Notes under the pieces: model-generated
Seen by the model: the letters and a program-made list of their open reading frames with translations, nothing else
Told to the model about the DNA's origin: nothing
Databases searched by the model: none
Position numbers and translations under genes: made by a program
From: Diorhabda sublineata
Taxonomy: Eukaryota; Arthropoda; Insecta; Coleoptera; Chrysomelidae
Reading direction: 5' to 3'
Length of the DNA stretch: 64,000 nucleotides
Assembly: GCF_026230105.1 (NCBI RefSeq)
Contig: NC_079482.1
Location: forward strand, 12,338,001 to 12,402,000
Part shown: positions 1 to 12,369 of the stretch, piece by piece
Layout: every line of letters begins with the position of its first letter
Position numbering within the stretch: position 1 is the stretch's first letter

Positions 1-3000
1 TCACTTTTTTATTGGACATCAGTTAATCTATATGATAAATGGTACTTTTCAATCTGTTTCTGGAGATAACCGCATTACGTTTATTGTGGATAATTGAAGC
101 TGACTATTTCTATTTGTAAAGGTACTTTCTATTTCGAACAGGAAACTTATAACTTGTTTTGTTTTTGGAGCTACATATGATGTATCTTTTATATTCTGAT
201 ATATCATATAGATTTCCTTTTTAATCTCAAAGTGACATAATTATTAGAATTCAAAAAACTGGAACATTTTTTAACACAACAAAATTGAACAAATGAAGTT
301 GAATATTACATTGCATTTTTTTAAATTAATTATTTTGAGTGGTTATTTATAGATATTCGATTTCTTGTGCTATATTCAAACGTTTCCACTTTCATTAGTA
401 AATACTTTTTATTCTCCGATTTTTTTTGAAAACTTTTCCATTTTCTCTAATAAAAATTCTGGACTAATTGGTTTGTAAGGATAGGATTTCTGTTTTAAAA
501 ACCAATAGGATGACTGTGTTCTTCGTAACCTCGCAGGGGAGTAAAAAATTCCCTAACGACTTAATCACATAGTTTTTTGTATATGCTTTAGATTTCTCAG
601 CTATCGACACAGCATTCAATATATTTAATTTTGACAATGATATTACAAAACAAGCTACGCATATTAATAAGATTAAGCTACGCTTTCGTCATCTACTAAA
701 ATGCAACAAATAAACGTCGATACATAAAATTTTGCATAAAATTCAGATTGTCAACAATTCTAGTGGCACACCCGACCGAAGCAGCTCCTCGACTGCTCAA
801 CTTAAATATTTCAGAAGAATTCATGTAAGATGAATTGGCTGGATGCTTAAATTTATTCATACCATAGGGAGCAAATAAAAAATAAATTTGCATAAGACAT
901 AACATCATAATATTTGAAGCAATGTTTATTTCTGTTTCAAATTTGCGTGATACAAAAATGTTCATCGGCTTTGATAGTTGTTTTGTCAATATACGGAAGC
1001 TGCTATTAATAGCAGCTGTATATTTTAATTTCAGATTTTCCGTGAATTGTATGCACGAGAAACTACGATAAATAAAAGGAATAAAAATTTACAAGGTAAA
1101 GGTAAAATCCGTATATAAATCGCTAACTAGAAATTATTGTATATTTACGAAGCAAAAACAACATAAACATGTGTTGTATTAAATAGTAATTCTAGAAACC
1201 TTTTCCATTGAGTCAGAAATCACTTTTAATGGAATTTCGTGAAATTAAATTGAACTATCAAAATTATTAATAAATTACAATAAATAACAAGTAAGACCTA
1301 TTAATTTTCTAATCAATTCATTATATATGGACTTTATTTTGAAGTCGACTCGTATATTATCTGATTATTAAGAAATATTTATCTAGGTACCCAGCTGGTC
1401 GGGGCCTCTGAGACGGATTATGTTGTGGGTACTAGGTATTGGCACCGGCAGAGGTCTAATGTGCTTTCCGCGAATATCTCCCATTCAGACTTCTCGGAAC
1501 CAAATGGAGAGAACTATTCACAATATATCTGTCTCAACTTTTTATAGAAAGTCTGTGTTAGTGCAGTAAATTTTGAACATAAAACTTTGTAAATTGATAA
1601 ACATGAATTTGATTATTTCTAATTTTTTAAAGCATTAATTCTTTTTATTGTTAGCATAATATTGTATTTCGAATTTCGACTAATGATGTGTTAGAAATTT
1701 CATTGACAAATTATTAACCTCATAACCAAATAATATTTTCGTCAATTTGTTTTTATTCTAATACAAAAATGTTTTGTAGAAGACTCATTTTTAAATCATA
1801 ATGTTATCGAGGAAGTCAAATTGATATGTGTTATTTAATTTTTTTTTATTTTAAGTTTCATCGACATTTGTTAGCTTAAGGAGTGACAATTTTATTTTAA
1901 CAATAATTGCAATTCAATTATCCATTACTTTAAAGTATTTATCAAAATATCAGTCTTTTCTCGTACTACTAAATATGGGTGCACCGGTTGTCGACATACA
2001 CGCACACCTGCAACGAAGCCCTGTCCTTTTCTTTCTTAGCAATCCAAGGCAACAGCCCCGGCACATAATACTGGGAAATTCGAATTTTGATAAGCAGGTA
2101 TAAAAGAAAAATGTGTTTCTAGAAGGACAGCAACATCTAACAGCCATTGGCGTACTGATTTGCAAATTTATTTTTAGATGAATTGCTATTGTACAGGTTA
2201 AATAAATATTGTATTTATTTTTAAGTGACTTCTCTTGTCTATTGTGTATAACGTATACTGTTTCGCAAATCAGGAAAATTGGAATTAGTTGCAACATTAA
2301 TTCGGTTGTTTATTTGTTCACAAACTTTTACCTTATTGTCGCTAAAAATTGTATTATTGTAAAGCATTAATGATTATCTGCCTATAATTATCTAATATAA
2401 TTATTACACAAATAATAGGAAACTGTTAACTTTATATCAAGAAACTTGCTGCAATAACTAAAAAAATGGTTTTCGTAAACAGTTCCAACTATAATAAACG
2501 TCCTACATATACCTACTTTTATGGTTTTTCGACGAAATAATTTTTCTCAGAAAATAATAATCAGCAAATATTTGTAATAATTCATGTACTAAAACACAGT
2601 GAATTGTTGTACTGGGTAAACAACTGCTTATCAGATATATTCCTTTAATTGAAACAATGGATAATCAATATATTAAGATACGTTATAATTTGTAAAATTC
2701 AGAGAATGGTATGACGTAGGCATTTATAAATTGGGCTGCACTAATATCCATACATAAATTTATTTTTTTTCTTCAACCATTGGGTTGATATACCTTTATT
2801 TAAATTCTATTTTATCTTGTTTTGCTGAGAATGTTTACATGTATATATTTGATATTAATAAAAACTATGCTTAAACTGAACAAACATGAATTAAATGTTA
2901 TGGCTTAAATAATTTTGAAATGTCTGCGAACAATGTCAAATAAAACGTTAGTCAAAAGTGGTATTAGGAATCAGTAAACCTAACTTCGAAATTAAAATGT

Positions 3001-3289
3001 AACGATATACGAGGAGTGATAATATAATTTAATTATATTTCCTTGGGTGAAATTCATTATAATTTAATTAATTAATTATTTTTTCACATCTCGTTATATT
3101 TAAATTTTTAACGCCTATTTATGAAAGCTGAAATTAGGTCAAGAATATTATCTTTTAAAAAAGCCATAAACAGTTCATTTAGACATAAAACCAATCACAA
3201 TTATACATTCATATCCCATTCAATAATACCTGAACAAGCTATGTGTATTCTGAGAACAGTTGTTTTAAATATTTGTTTTTCTTTTTCAG
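1..3289. other. AT-rich flank, no recognised gene
   Basis: I see no conserved protein in this stretch on either strand. The only compositional anomaly is a GC-richer patch around 1380-1510 with an open frame from 1365 to 1547 (+), listed as a finding. A second small GC-richer patch lies near 1980-2110. The end of the region, up to 3289, is probably intron of the SOCS transcript, because a pyrimidine-rich tract and AG occur at 3288-3289. The promoter and first exon of that gene were not located. Confidence 0.5.
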
Positions 3290-3335
3290 TATTGAAGTAT
3301 TGGGCATGGCATTAGCGTGCAATGTTAGGCTGTAG
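3288..3335 (+). promoter_or_regulatory. SOCS 5'UTR splice acceptor and overlapping upstream ORF
   Basis: A pyrimidine-rich tract ending in AG at 3288-3289 predicts a splice acceptor 32 nt before the SOCS start codon, so the 5'UTR is probably split by an intron. An upstream ATG at 3306 opens a nine-codon frame ending TAG at 3333-3335. It overlaps the main ATG (3322) in another frame, an arrangement that usually lowers translation of the main frame. The splice and the effect on translation are inferred. Confidence 0.5.
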
Positions 3336-4134
3336 CGTGGTATGTCCAAACTGCAAGCACGAATTCCAGTGCTGTCCTCCGAATCAACAATGTTGCAGTA
3401 CGAGGAGATCTTTGCACGTGCTAAGTGGAGGTGGTTTGGTGACTACTTTGGCGCCAAACCCAAGTCCATGTCCTTCCCCACAAGTATCTCCAAGCGTGCC
3501 TCTATCATTCATTCTACCTCCGTTCGCTACCCCCCTGCAGTTTGCCCCAGCGCCATTAGAAAACAATTCCGAAACGGAACTTCAAAGACTGTCGGACACC
3601 GTACGGGCTCTGCGCCTATCCGGTTGGTATTATGAAGGTATAACTTATCAACAAAGCCATGAACTATTGAAAGGAACGAGTGTAGGAAAGTTTTTAGTGC
3701 GAAATTCTTCGGACCCTAAATTTCTCTTTTCTCTTAGTGTTCAAACTGAACGTGGACCTACTTCCGTGCGTTTATTCTATACCAACGGGTATTTTAGATT
3801 AGATGCCCAAGTTCATCTCCAATCAGCGATGCCGATGTTTCCTAGTGTTATTGACTTGATTCAGCATTATGTACAACAAAGTAAGTTGTGTCGTAATAAT
3901 GCGCAGGTTTGGGTCGATCAACAAGGTAAATGGTACTCTTCCATATTATTAGAGAAACCTGTCAGGAAAAAATCGAAGCCACCTAGCCTTAAACATTTGG
4001 CTAGATTGGCCACGCATAAAGCATTGCAAGACGCTGCAAAACCTCGTTTAGCGATGCTACCTCGTCCACATACTCAGTTGGAATTACCCAATTCCTTGAT
4101 AGGTTACTTGTCCGAGTATCCTTTTTATATATAA
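3322..4134 (+). CDS. Socs2: Suppressor of cytokine signalling, SOCS2/CISH-type
   Basis: The 270-residue protein has an SH2 domain at about residues 101-212 and a C-terminal SOCS box at about 222-270. The SH2 domain begins GWYYEGITYQQSHELL and carries FLVRNS, whose Arg127 is the expected phosphotyrosine-binding residue. The SOCS box starts SLKHLARLA and ends LIGYLSEYPFYI. By family knowledge, SOCS proteins bind phosphorylated receptors or JAK kinases and recruit Elongin B/C and Cullin5, giving ubiquitination and JAK-STAT feedback inhibition in the cytoplasm. The N-terminal 80 residues are Cys- and Pro-rich (CPNCKHEFQCC) with no domain I recognise. The start is well defined because an in-frame TAG lies at 3313-3315. 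The SOCS box looks longer than usual, with an insert before its last 15 residues. Assignment to the SOCS2/CISH branch rests on the short N-terminus and tail motif; other SOCS classes are less likely. Confidence 0.88.
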   Translation: MLGCSVVCPNCKHEFQCCPPNQQCCSTRRSLHVLSGGGLVTTLAPNPSPCPSPQVSPSVPLSFILPPFATPLQFAPAPLENNSETELQRLSDTVRALRLSGWYYEGITYQQSHELLKGTSVGKFLVRNSSDPKFLFSLSVQTERGPTSVRLFYTNGYFRLDAQVHLQSAMPMFPSVIDLIQHYVQQSKLCRNNAQVWVDQQGKWYSSILLEKPVRKKSKPPSLKHLARLATHKALQDAAKPRLAMLPRPHTQLELPNSLIGYLSEYPFYI

Positions 4135-4160
4135 CTTTGATTGGGCCAAAGACTGGACTG

Positions 4161-4201
4161 GTCGGTACCTTTACATACCGACATCAGGGAACACCAATAA
4201 A
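4161..4201 (+). promoter_or_regulatory. SOCS 3'UTR hairpin and polyadenylation signal
   Basis: A 7-bp perfect stem (GTCGGTA at 4161-4167 with TACCGAC at 4176-4182, 8-nt loop) is followed by a canonical AATAAA at 4196-4201, 62 nt after the stop codon. The hexamer supports a short 3'UTR. The role of the hairpin is unknown. Confidence 0.6.
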
Positions 4202-5023
4202 AGTATTCTAAAATAGCACTGATTTCGGTGTTTAATTAGGTAGGTTAACAAATTGGTAAAAATAAAACAATTAATTCTGTTTGTTGAATGGAACTTAAAT
4301 TTGTACACTGGAAATAAGTCAATGTTGAAATTATTAAAACAGAAATTTCAATATTACTAATGAAAGGCTTCCATTATTAAAGATGATACATAATTGATTA
4401 AACCAAATTCATTTCAGATTAACTCTGTACTGGATATATCTAAGATATATCGATTTTTAAGTAGCAATTATTATGTAACATTGATACATTTCCACAGTCG
4501 AAACTGCTGGTTAGTTTGACTGTTTTAACTGTACAGAAATTTAAACAAGGTGCCGCAATCAGAAACAAACAAATTTTTCGAATATTATCGTAGGGTAAAA
4601 TTATTTATTATAGCAAGTAATCCTATTTATTATTACTCTAACGATCTTTAAACTTTTAAAAATAAGTTATTGCTAGTTACATAATTCTTTTCTAAAACGT
4701 GGTGCGTCCAATAAGGGCCTCGAACCACATGTGACCCGTGGGACACGATTTGATAACCACAACTATATATAATTTATATCATCCATTCAATGCATCTATA
4801 AAATATTCTACAGTGGTGCATTTCTATAGTCAAACCTTTAATTTATTTGATTGAATATGTTGTCATAAGCATTGAAAACGATTACAATCATAGATATTTT
4901 CAATACATAGGTATTCTTTATTTTATTTATTAACATTTATATCCACTCGGAATGGAAACTGTCAATGAACCTACACAATCAAAAGTCTCGGGCCTCCTGA
5001 AACTTTTAAGTCTGTTTATATTT

Positions 5024-5077
5024 GGTAATTTGGATTCCCTAAGCACACATGGTAATTTGGTTTCCCTAAACACACAA
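5024..5077. repeat. Two-copy 27-bp tandem repeat
   Basis: Units at 5024-5050 and 5051-5077 share GGTAATTTGG then TTCCCTAA then CACACA, with a few substitutions. This is a short local duplication of unknown function. Confidence 0.75.
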
Positions 5078-8000
5078 ACTATATTGAAGTAAAAATTATT
5101 TTGTTTGTCAAGATCTTTGCTAAGTGTTCCTTGATAGCGAAAATAAATAAATTAAGTTAATAAAAACACCAGACCACTCATCAAGTGTTGCGTCACAGTT
5201 AATATCTCTAAAAAACTATCTGCAGGTATAAGTTGTTCGCTCTGATGACAATTCCGACTTATACCATCAAAACTAAGTCCACAAATTATTTTATAGTACG
5301 TAGACTTTTATGTCTTTTCATAGCTTTTACAACAGTTATTGCTCAAGTTCTTTATTCAAATATACTGATAGCTTTTCAAAGAAATAGTCAGTAAGAGGAT
5401 TCAAGTAGAAAGACGACTGAATTCTTGCTATCTGAAGTTACCAAGTCAGATACGTGCTTGAATGAACATTAATTTTTCAAGCCGATCGTACAAGACTACG
5501 TCTATACCAACTAATCAAACGTGAATCCTATTGAATATAGCAAACTTCCAATAAAATATTTTTGTCACCATTCAAAACTCACATTTAACTTTAAATGTAT
5601 CATTTAAAACGCTTGCCTAAAGATAGGCATATACTTTTGCCCTTTTATAATTTTTCAACATATCTAACCTATTAAAAATGTATCAAAAGGTAGATTTAAT
5701 TGGTCAGTTTTTTCCTCGTAGAAAAAAAATCAAAGGGACAGTAAGGCTGGATTAAACTGTACCAATATAGGTAATTTTTGGGCTATCATGAAATTCTATA
5801 TTTACCAAAAACTTTTAGTTTGTTCAAATTATTTATTATGAAATTTCTTTTGTTGTTTTTTATTGTCGCACCTGAGAAAAACAAAAAAGTTCTGTAATAT
5901 GAAAAATATATATATATAAGTTCCTCAAATTTTATTCTTATTTATATACCAAATTATTTTCATTTGTTTATTTATCTAAATTGCTAAAACCAATGTTACT
6001 AAAATTATTGTTTTTTTTACATTTATGAACACTGATTCACAGTTTGATGTTTTTAATAGTCTAAATAGGGATAACGAGGTATATAGGTACCTATATAACT
6101 CAAAAATAAGAAATGTTCCTACTGTGAAAATAAAATAAATACATCGCAATCTCTTAATACAAACTTCAAACATAGCATAATGAACAATCAATTCTAAGAT
6201 TAATATTACTATTTTGGTCCCACTGTGCATTTCTTTTTGTTTTCTGTTATTTATATATTTTTTAAAATTCTACCATTTTCATAAAAAATTTGTAATTCAC
6301 TTATATAATGTCAAAATCAAACTTGTATATTGTACTAATGTGTGTCCTTGGTATAAGTAACATAAGTTCCTGATAAATATTTAGTTGCACTTATTTTGAA
6401 AATAAGATAGTGGGTATTGGTACTACTCAGAGAATATTGTCAAATATTTCTAAATCAAGTTCATTTTTCCATTGTAGGATACCCAATATTATTTGTTTTC
6501 AATCAACTGACAAAACATGCAAAATTTTTCTCGAAATTAATATATACGTACATCTGACGAATCTCAATTTTAAATGTTGCATGTTTCTGTCAAACTTGAA
6601 ACTATGTACATATTCATCAAATTCTCAGATCGTTATTTTAAAAATATTATCTAATACTATAATTATATTTATCACAGCTGTAGCCATAAATCACTACAAA
6701 GGATATCATGCTCAAAACTTTCTGATAAACATAATTTTCTAAAGAATAATTGGGGCTGAATCGAAAATAACCCTTAACATTTCTAGGGAGGCTGGAGTTT
6801 AAATTCGGAAATACGTGTTTGAATCTAATCTGTAGCACAATAGGTAGTAAAATTATATAGAATATTTGAGTTAAATATAGCAAACACTATAGTTTAGATG
6901 AACAATATTAACTTCTAGCTTGAACGGACAAGCAATTTGCTTATATCATATTTTGTTATGTACTGACTAAAATCGTGAAAAGCCGCAATAATATGCATGT
7001 AACCAAATTATTTTGGAAACTATATCCATAACTCTTCCACTATTGTTAATGCACTTTCTTCCACAATTGCGAGCAACTGGATAGGCGATTCGCAAAATAT
7101 CCATAACCGGAAACCTGTTATTTAAATTCTAACTTCAAATTCACTATGTTTAACCAGATCTCATTTTAAAAACACGAATTATCCCTTTGAGACTATTAGA
7201 AAATATAAGATGAAGTATCAAAAACCCCTGCTCCTACCAACATTGCAGTGGTATCTGTTGTTCGTTTAATAGTTCTACTAAAACCTGATTATTTTAACTA
7301 AAAACTTGTTGTTTTTCAGCAAATGCTAGTGATTTTAGCTGAAGTCACAACTTAACGCTAACGCTAAGACTTAATGCTTTAATATAAAACTTTTTTATTC
7401 CCATTGCTCATTATTTCACTAATTATTTTCACACACATACATATATAAATTTTCTCTAATAATATTGTGGAAAAAAGTAAAATTAAGATTTTCTGTCCAT
7501 AAATTTATAAATGTATAAGTTTGTTCTGCTGTAACATTTCCAACTCTAGTGTAGTGTTTGAGCTAGCTTCAGCCTTCTGGTCAGTTTTTTTTTTGGTATA
7601 CCAACTATAGTTTCTAGTATAGAGTTTCTTCATGGATCCTTCATAGATAATTGAAACTAGCGTAATATATGAGTTATATTTATACTATTTATACTTGTGT
7701 GCAGAACAAATCTAGTCTAAACAATAGGTGTAATGATCTGATTATTTGACAAATATTGTAAAAAGATGGACAAACAGAATTTCTTGAAAGAATAAAAATG
7801 TATAATCATGAATGTATTTATACAAGGTAAACATGGGTGTGAATGCAATCAGAATGTTTGTTTTTAGTCTAAATGTATTTATTTCTTTAGAACAATTATA
7901 TTATTTATTATTAAGAATAACATACCCACATTGTTTCATTCCAAAACCCACATCTTCTCTAATTAATTATGTACTATAACTGATTACGTAAGTTTACAAA

Positions 8001-8389
8001 TGAGATGAGAAAATTATTGAAATAAAACGTACTTATTTAATAAGAATATTGTAAGTATATGTTCATTAAAAAACTGTATAAATAACAGGACGTGACGTTG
8101 TAGAAGAGGCAAAAGGTCAAAAACAATAGCCTTTACCTAATCAATGGTTAATTAAGATTTGTGATTATCTTTTGCTTTGGTAAACATAAATTTTTTATAT
8201 TTCTACCACTTACATCTATGAAACTTTATAAGCAGTATCGATTAAGAACCACATATGAAGATTATTAATTTATTTATTTATTATAAAGCCGTGGAATTGT
8301 TGGAAGACATGAATAGTAGATTTAAATGCATTTTTTCCTCAAAATGAAATACTAAAGTTCTTTCCATTATATAATTTAATAGGTACAAG

Positions 8390-8439
8390 ATTCCCTTGAA
8401 TATTTTGTGATGTATGTATTACAAAATATTCAAGGGAAT
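8390..8439. repeat. Perfect 19-bp inverted repeat (hairpin)
   Basis: Arms at 8390-8408 and 8421-8439 are exact reverse complements around a 12-nt spacer. The left arm reads ATTCCCTTGAATATTTTGT. No flanking inverted repeats or target duplication were recognised, so it may be a small hairpin-forming insertion or a chance fold-back. It is shorter than a usual animal pre-miRNA. Confidence 0.7.
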
Positions 8440-9743
8440 TACACTAGCAGAAAACAGCCCCTTAAATTTGAAAAGTTGGACCAGGGTAAAACGACACACT
8501 CCTCTTCCTTAATAACATGACACAGCTATTTACAAATCTCTTGGTGATCTCCTGTCCTCTAACATTTTCCACCTCTTTACTCAGTTTTATGATTTGATTA
8601 CATGTTCATAATTCAGATCGAAGTCCCGGTATCAATATGAATCGTCTGAAAAGATTACTTATGACTATTTCCAAATAGATGTCTTCTCGTCATAGGTATA
8701 AAAACAGTTTTGATTCTAGCACTCTTAGTGGGCCAGTCACAGCATAAATATGGTATTAAAATGTATACATTGTTTCTCGAAATGATTTCCGCTATACTCA
8801 ATACCCTTCTTCAGACGTATTTCTTTTAATGGATCCACATAATGTGTCCTATACTACGATTAACTCCTTCTGAGCAAATTACGTCATTTCGGATGTGATT
8901 CTATATTTTTGAAATTTTTTGTGTTGATTGAGCAGGATGGAGGGTTGTTATATGAAAATACCACGACAGCATAGAAGGTCTTGATTTCAGATTTTCAATA
9001 CTAGATAACTGCGACAAACAAACTTCAATAAGTATACCAGCAAGTGTAACTGTTTTTGAATGATGAATAATAATAATAAAGTGAACAAAGCAAATTCCTT
9101 GAATTTTAATTCTCATTTAGAATTTCACTCTTTTTATAATCTCCCCCCTTTTAAAATTCCACTGTCATTGTTATTTCGATATACATAGGTGTATTTAATT
9201 TTAAGAATTTGTATATGTACACTTTCTTCCCTTTAAACCCTGCTAGTAACTTATCAGAGATTCTGTTCCTGTACTATTGTTCTTCATCAATGAATTGTTA
9301 TATCAGACTCTATATTGATGTTTAAACTTCTGTAAATATTTATTAAATAAAACTGACAAGTCAACGTCAAGTAAATTTTAATCACACTCATGTGCGGAAC
9401 ATACTATACTGAAATAATAAACAAAAAACAATCACTTATTAGCGAAAAAAAAAATAAAGGACATAAGGCATTCTTAACTGAATACTCTCCCTTTTCAAAC
9501 GAGGAAAGAAAGTTTGCTATGTTTGAGTCTGACTTTCATATTAGATGTTTTTTAAGTCCAGAAGTATTTCTCTGTGTTACTTGTTTTTACACAAGTCGAA
9601 TAACATATAGACAGTGCTTCTCAAACGTCCCCTCCCTCCTTTTTTCTTTTAAACGGTGATACTTAGTCTGATGACATTTGGCGCGTGAAAATGTACTATT
9701 ATGTTTCTCTACTAGTAGTAACAGATGGGACCTTATGGCAAGT

Positions 9744-10568
9744 GACACCTCATTTGAAAGGTATTTAGAATACCTATCCAATTTCATTTGTTTGGGTTGA
9801 AGAACATAAATAAACACAACAATTTGAGTTTCACTTCTAGTTAATAAATATTTAAGAAAAAGTTTTTATAATAATTGTTCAAAATATTCTCCATCTACTT
9901 CCTGGCAGTAAAACATGTCTTGTCAGACTCGTGTCAGTGAGAATTGCCCTACTTTCTTCAATAATTTGTTGTATCCCAACAAAAAAAATTTAAACGTGTT
10001 AGGTCCGGTTATCGAACTGGTCATTCTATTGGACCATGTCGTCCAATCCATCTGCAAAGATATTTCTCATCTAGATAACGTCTTACTGCAAAGTAATACT
10101 GTACAGGAGCATCATCTTGTCAGAACGTTATTTCCAAGTTATCAAATCTATCTGGATTGTCTTCCAGATACCTTCGCATGTTCAAAAAAGAGGACCGACT
10201 TCGGATTCCTACAAATACCTACCCAGATATTTACTTTTAATGGGAACTATGTACGTTTATAACGAAGCATGTGACGATTTGTCACTCCATAACTCATATT
10301 TTGGGTAAACTTCAAACAATAACTTAACTTGAAAAATTGAAGATAAATTCAAAAACTTCACCTTTTTCGTCAATTGACTGTAGACGGATTTTTGAATCTT
10401 TAGTATCTAATTAATAGCCAAACTCAAATTTTAGTGTTTATTTATTAATTATAAAATTAATTATAAAATAATATAAAAAATAAAAATAATTATAAAAAAC
10501 ATCGTAAATCCAAAAAAAAACAGTATTATTGAATAGGTGTTCTAAATAACTTTTAAACGAGGTGTCAC
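9744..10568 (-). mobile_element. Decayed mariner-like element with inverted-repeat ends
   Basis: The ends form imperfect inverted repeats of about 40 bp: GTGACACCTC from 9744 rightward and its counterpart ending near 10568. On the minus strand between them, broken frames encode a transposase resembling the full-length copies at 35.9 and 54.7 kb. Readable pieces are a block with QDDAP and CRWIGRHGPIE, a PDLTRLNFF block matching PDLTPLDFF, and the C-terminal tail EVDGEYFEQLL followed by a stop. The N-terminal half is missing and stops and frameshifts are common, so this is a dead, internally deleted copy. Confidence 0.7.
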
Positions 10569-11560
10569 CAGTGTCAAGGTCAGTTATTGCCTACCTGAAC
10601 CTTTCACTCTCCTTACCGGCGTTCCACAAGGCTTCATTCTAGCCCCCTTCTATACATAATCGATATTTATGATTCCCCAGTCCCTCTTGAGACTTTGGGG
10701 AGAGAGGCTCCGCATCCGCATATAAATCGTCTATCTGGGAGTGAAATTCAATCATACTCTCAGTTGGTAGGTAGTAGTACTGAATGATACTCTAGACAGA
10801 GTACGTAGTTGAACTTGTCTCATCAAGGAACTCGGAGGAAAATTCAAAAGAAATCCCATAATCGAATATAAAGCAAACGTCTATAGCACCTTACCTGACT
10901 ATCTCCTCAAAAAACTCTTGATCTGCGAGAAGTCAATTCTCTGGTACTGCGAATACAATCGCTGATTCGGCCCCAGTAACACCGTTTAGGTCAATACTGA
11001 CATAACCCCTATCACAAGCCTTCTAAATGATCTCCAAGCCCGTTATGTAATTCAAACTTTCGAATAAAATAATAATGGTGCCAAAAAAACTCTGGTTCGC
11101 CAATATACGACTCCTCGCCTCAAAGTCTAAGAGAAAACTCCTCTGCCCCTTCAGCTGCTAGCAACAGCATACAAAGACCTCTCTGAAAACTACCTTAACT
11201 TCTCCCATAGCCATTAAATGAAACCCTCCTCTCACAGCTCTATAATCGTCGGTTTTGCATGTTGTCTGCGGTTCTATTGTAACCTTGTGGACTGGTTCTC
11301 CAGCCAAATGGTCGACAGTAGGGAATAATGCAGCCGCAGCTGTAACCACCCAAACCCCAATTATCCGCTTTCCTATTAAATAATAAAAGTCGTTCGTTTT
11401 TGTCTTCTTCAGCTTAGAGCAGTGCAATCACAAACCAATCACCACAACCCCAGTTCTGCAGAGGAGAAACTCCTATATCAGAGCCAGTTCCAACATATAT
11501 CTAACAAATCTCTCTTCACGTTTCAAGATCATTTTCACGCTCCAAATTTCATCAATCTAA
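10569..11560 (+). mobile_element. Non-LTR retrotransposon reverse-transcriptase remnant
   Basis: Around 10600-10660 a frame encodes LTGVPQGFILAPFYT, the reverse-transcriptase block usually seen as GVPQGSxLxP in non-LTR elements. It is followed by stop-riddled sequence that still looks retroelement-derived, with higher GC than the surroundings. No intact domain, poly(A) tail or target duplication could be defined. The family within the non-LTR elements is not resolved. Confidence 0.5.
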
Positions 11561-11659
11561 GTATCACCCTTAAAAAAAAGATGGAGTAGGTGTCTTTTGA
11601 GAAACATTTTATACAGTTCCTTTACTTGAAATTATATTAAAAATCACCAAATTTGCTCT

Positions 11660-12060
11660 TAAACTTGCGCATAGACGGTGGCGCTACACTTTCATCACTT
11701 GCTAAATTACTTATAGTTGGTAAACATTACATCACTCAATATGTCGTGTGACTGGCACACACATTGTGCTGCCATTGACAAATCCATATAACATTTATGA
11801 AGTACCAACTTTCAAAAGGCTATGTGTAAAATTTCATGACATTTCGATTAGTTAGAAAAAAGTGACAGCTATTTAAGTGAAGCTACTTTTGTTATTTCCA
11901 AAGCATAAGTGTTATCCGAACTCTGCTCCATCAAAAAGACTCTTTTGTTATTGGTTTGCTGAATTTAAACATGGTCGTACAGACACCGATGGTGGTGAAC
12001 GTTCTAGTCGTCCAATTGAGATGGTTACTCCAGAAAACCAAAAAAATCCACAAATTGGAT
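11660..12060 (+). mobile_element. 5' fragment of a DD34D-type mariner
   Basis: Residues encoded at 11877-12050 include SAPSKRLFCYWFAEFKHG and ERSSRPIEMVTPENQK, typical of the N-terminal DNA-binding region of mariner transposases. The match stops near 12055 and the catalytic part is absent. The first codons are out of register, with a likely frameshift near 11870. A separate C-terminal mariner fragment lies at 17.6 kb but need not be the same insertion. Confidence 0.65.
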
Positions 12061-12079
12061 ATATCTATTATGGTAAACT

Positions 12080-12126
12080 AGCGCCGCACGAGCCCCTCGT
12101 GCGCGTACACGGCGCTATCCGCTAAT
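12080..12126 (+). repeat. GC-rich nested hairpin followed by CTAAT
   Basis: An outer stem AGCGCC (12080-12085) pairs with GGCGCT (12111-12116). Inside it is a perfect 7-bp hairpin, GCACGAG (12086-12092) with CTCGTGC (12096-12102). Five bases after the outer stem comes CTAAT at 12122-12126. Helitron 3' ends have a hairpin just before CTRRT, so this is a candidate terminus. No Helitron protein or 5' end was seen. Confidence 0.35.
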
Positions 12127-12369
12127 ACCATGTGTTGTTTTGGCGTGAGTCTTACATATTTTAAAAAAAAGAAAAATTAATGTTGCAAAATTTTTTTCTT
12201 AGGGTTTAGAATGTACCATTTTCTGACCTTTGACCCGTCATATCTCGAGAACCCCTGATGATATCAAAAAAAAATTGTTTCTGGCCACCCCTGAGACTTA
12301 ACCCTTTCCAACGATACCCCACTTGACTTTCTAACGTCAATAGTCTAGGAAGAGTTAGCGGGCACAAAA

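Larger units (their letters stand above)
4204..9739. other. AT-rich intergenic DNA, no gene seen
   Basis: No open frame here has recognisable protein motifs, and composition is uniformly AT-rich. Two local structures stand out: an imperfect two-copy tandem repeat of 27 bp at 5024-5077 and a perfect 19-bp inverted repeat at 8390-8439. Both have their own entries. Confidence 0.5.

Noticed and set aside
696..989. 97-residue minus-strand open frame in the left flank
   Set aside because: No recognisable motif, not flanked by convincing splice or polyadenylation signals, and of a size expected by chance in AT-rich DNA.
1381..1480. Possible tRNA-derived SINE
   Set aside because: A weak A-box-like text occurs, but there is no B box, no poly(A) tail and no target duplication.
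1950..2297. 115-residue minus-strand frame with a Cys-rich end
   Set aside because: Only the small GC-richer patch at 1980-2110 looks unusual. The rest is low complexity, and no family could be recognised in any of the three frames.
3121..3315. 64-residue open frame before SOCS
   Set aside because: It covers a predicted intron end and splice acceptor, lacks protein-like composition, and ends just before the SOCS start.
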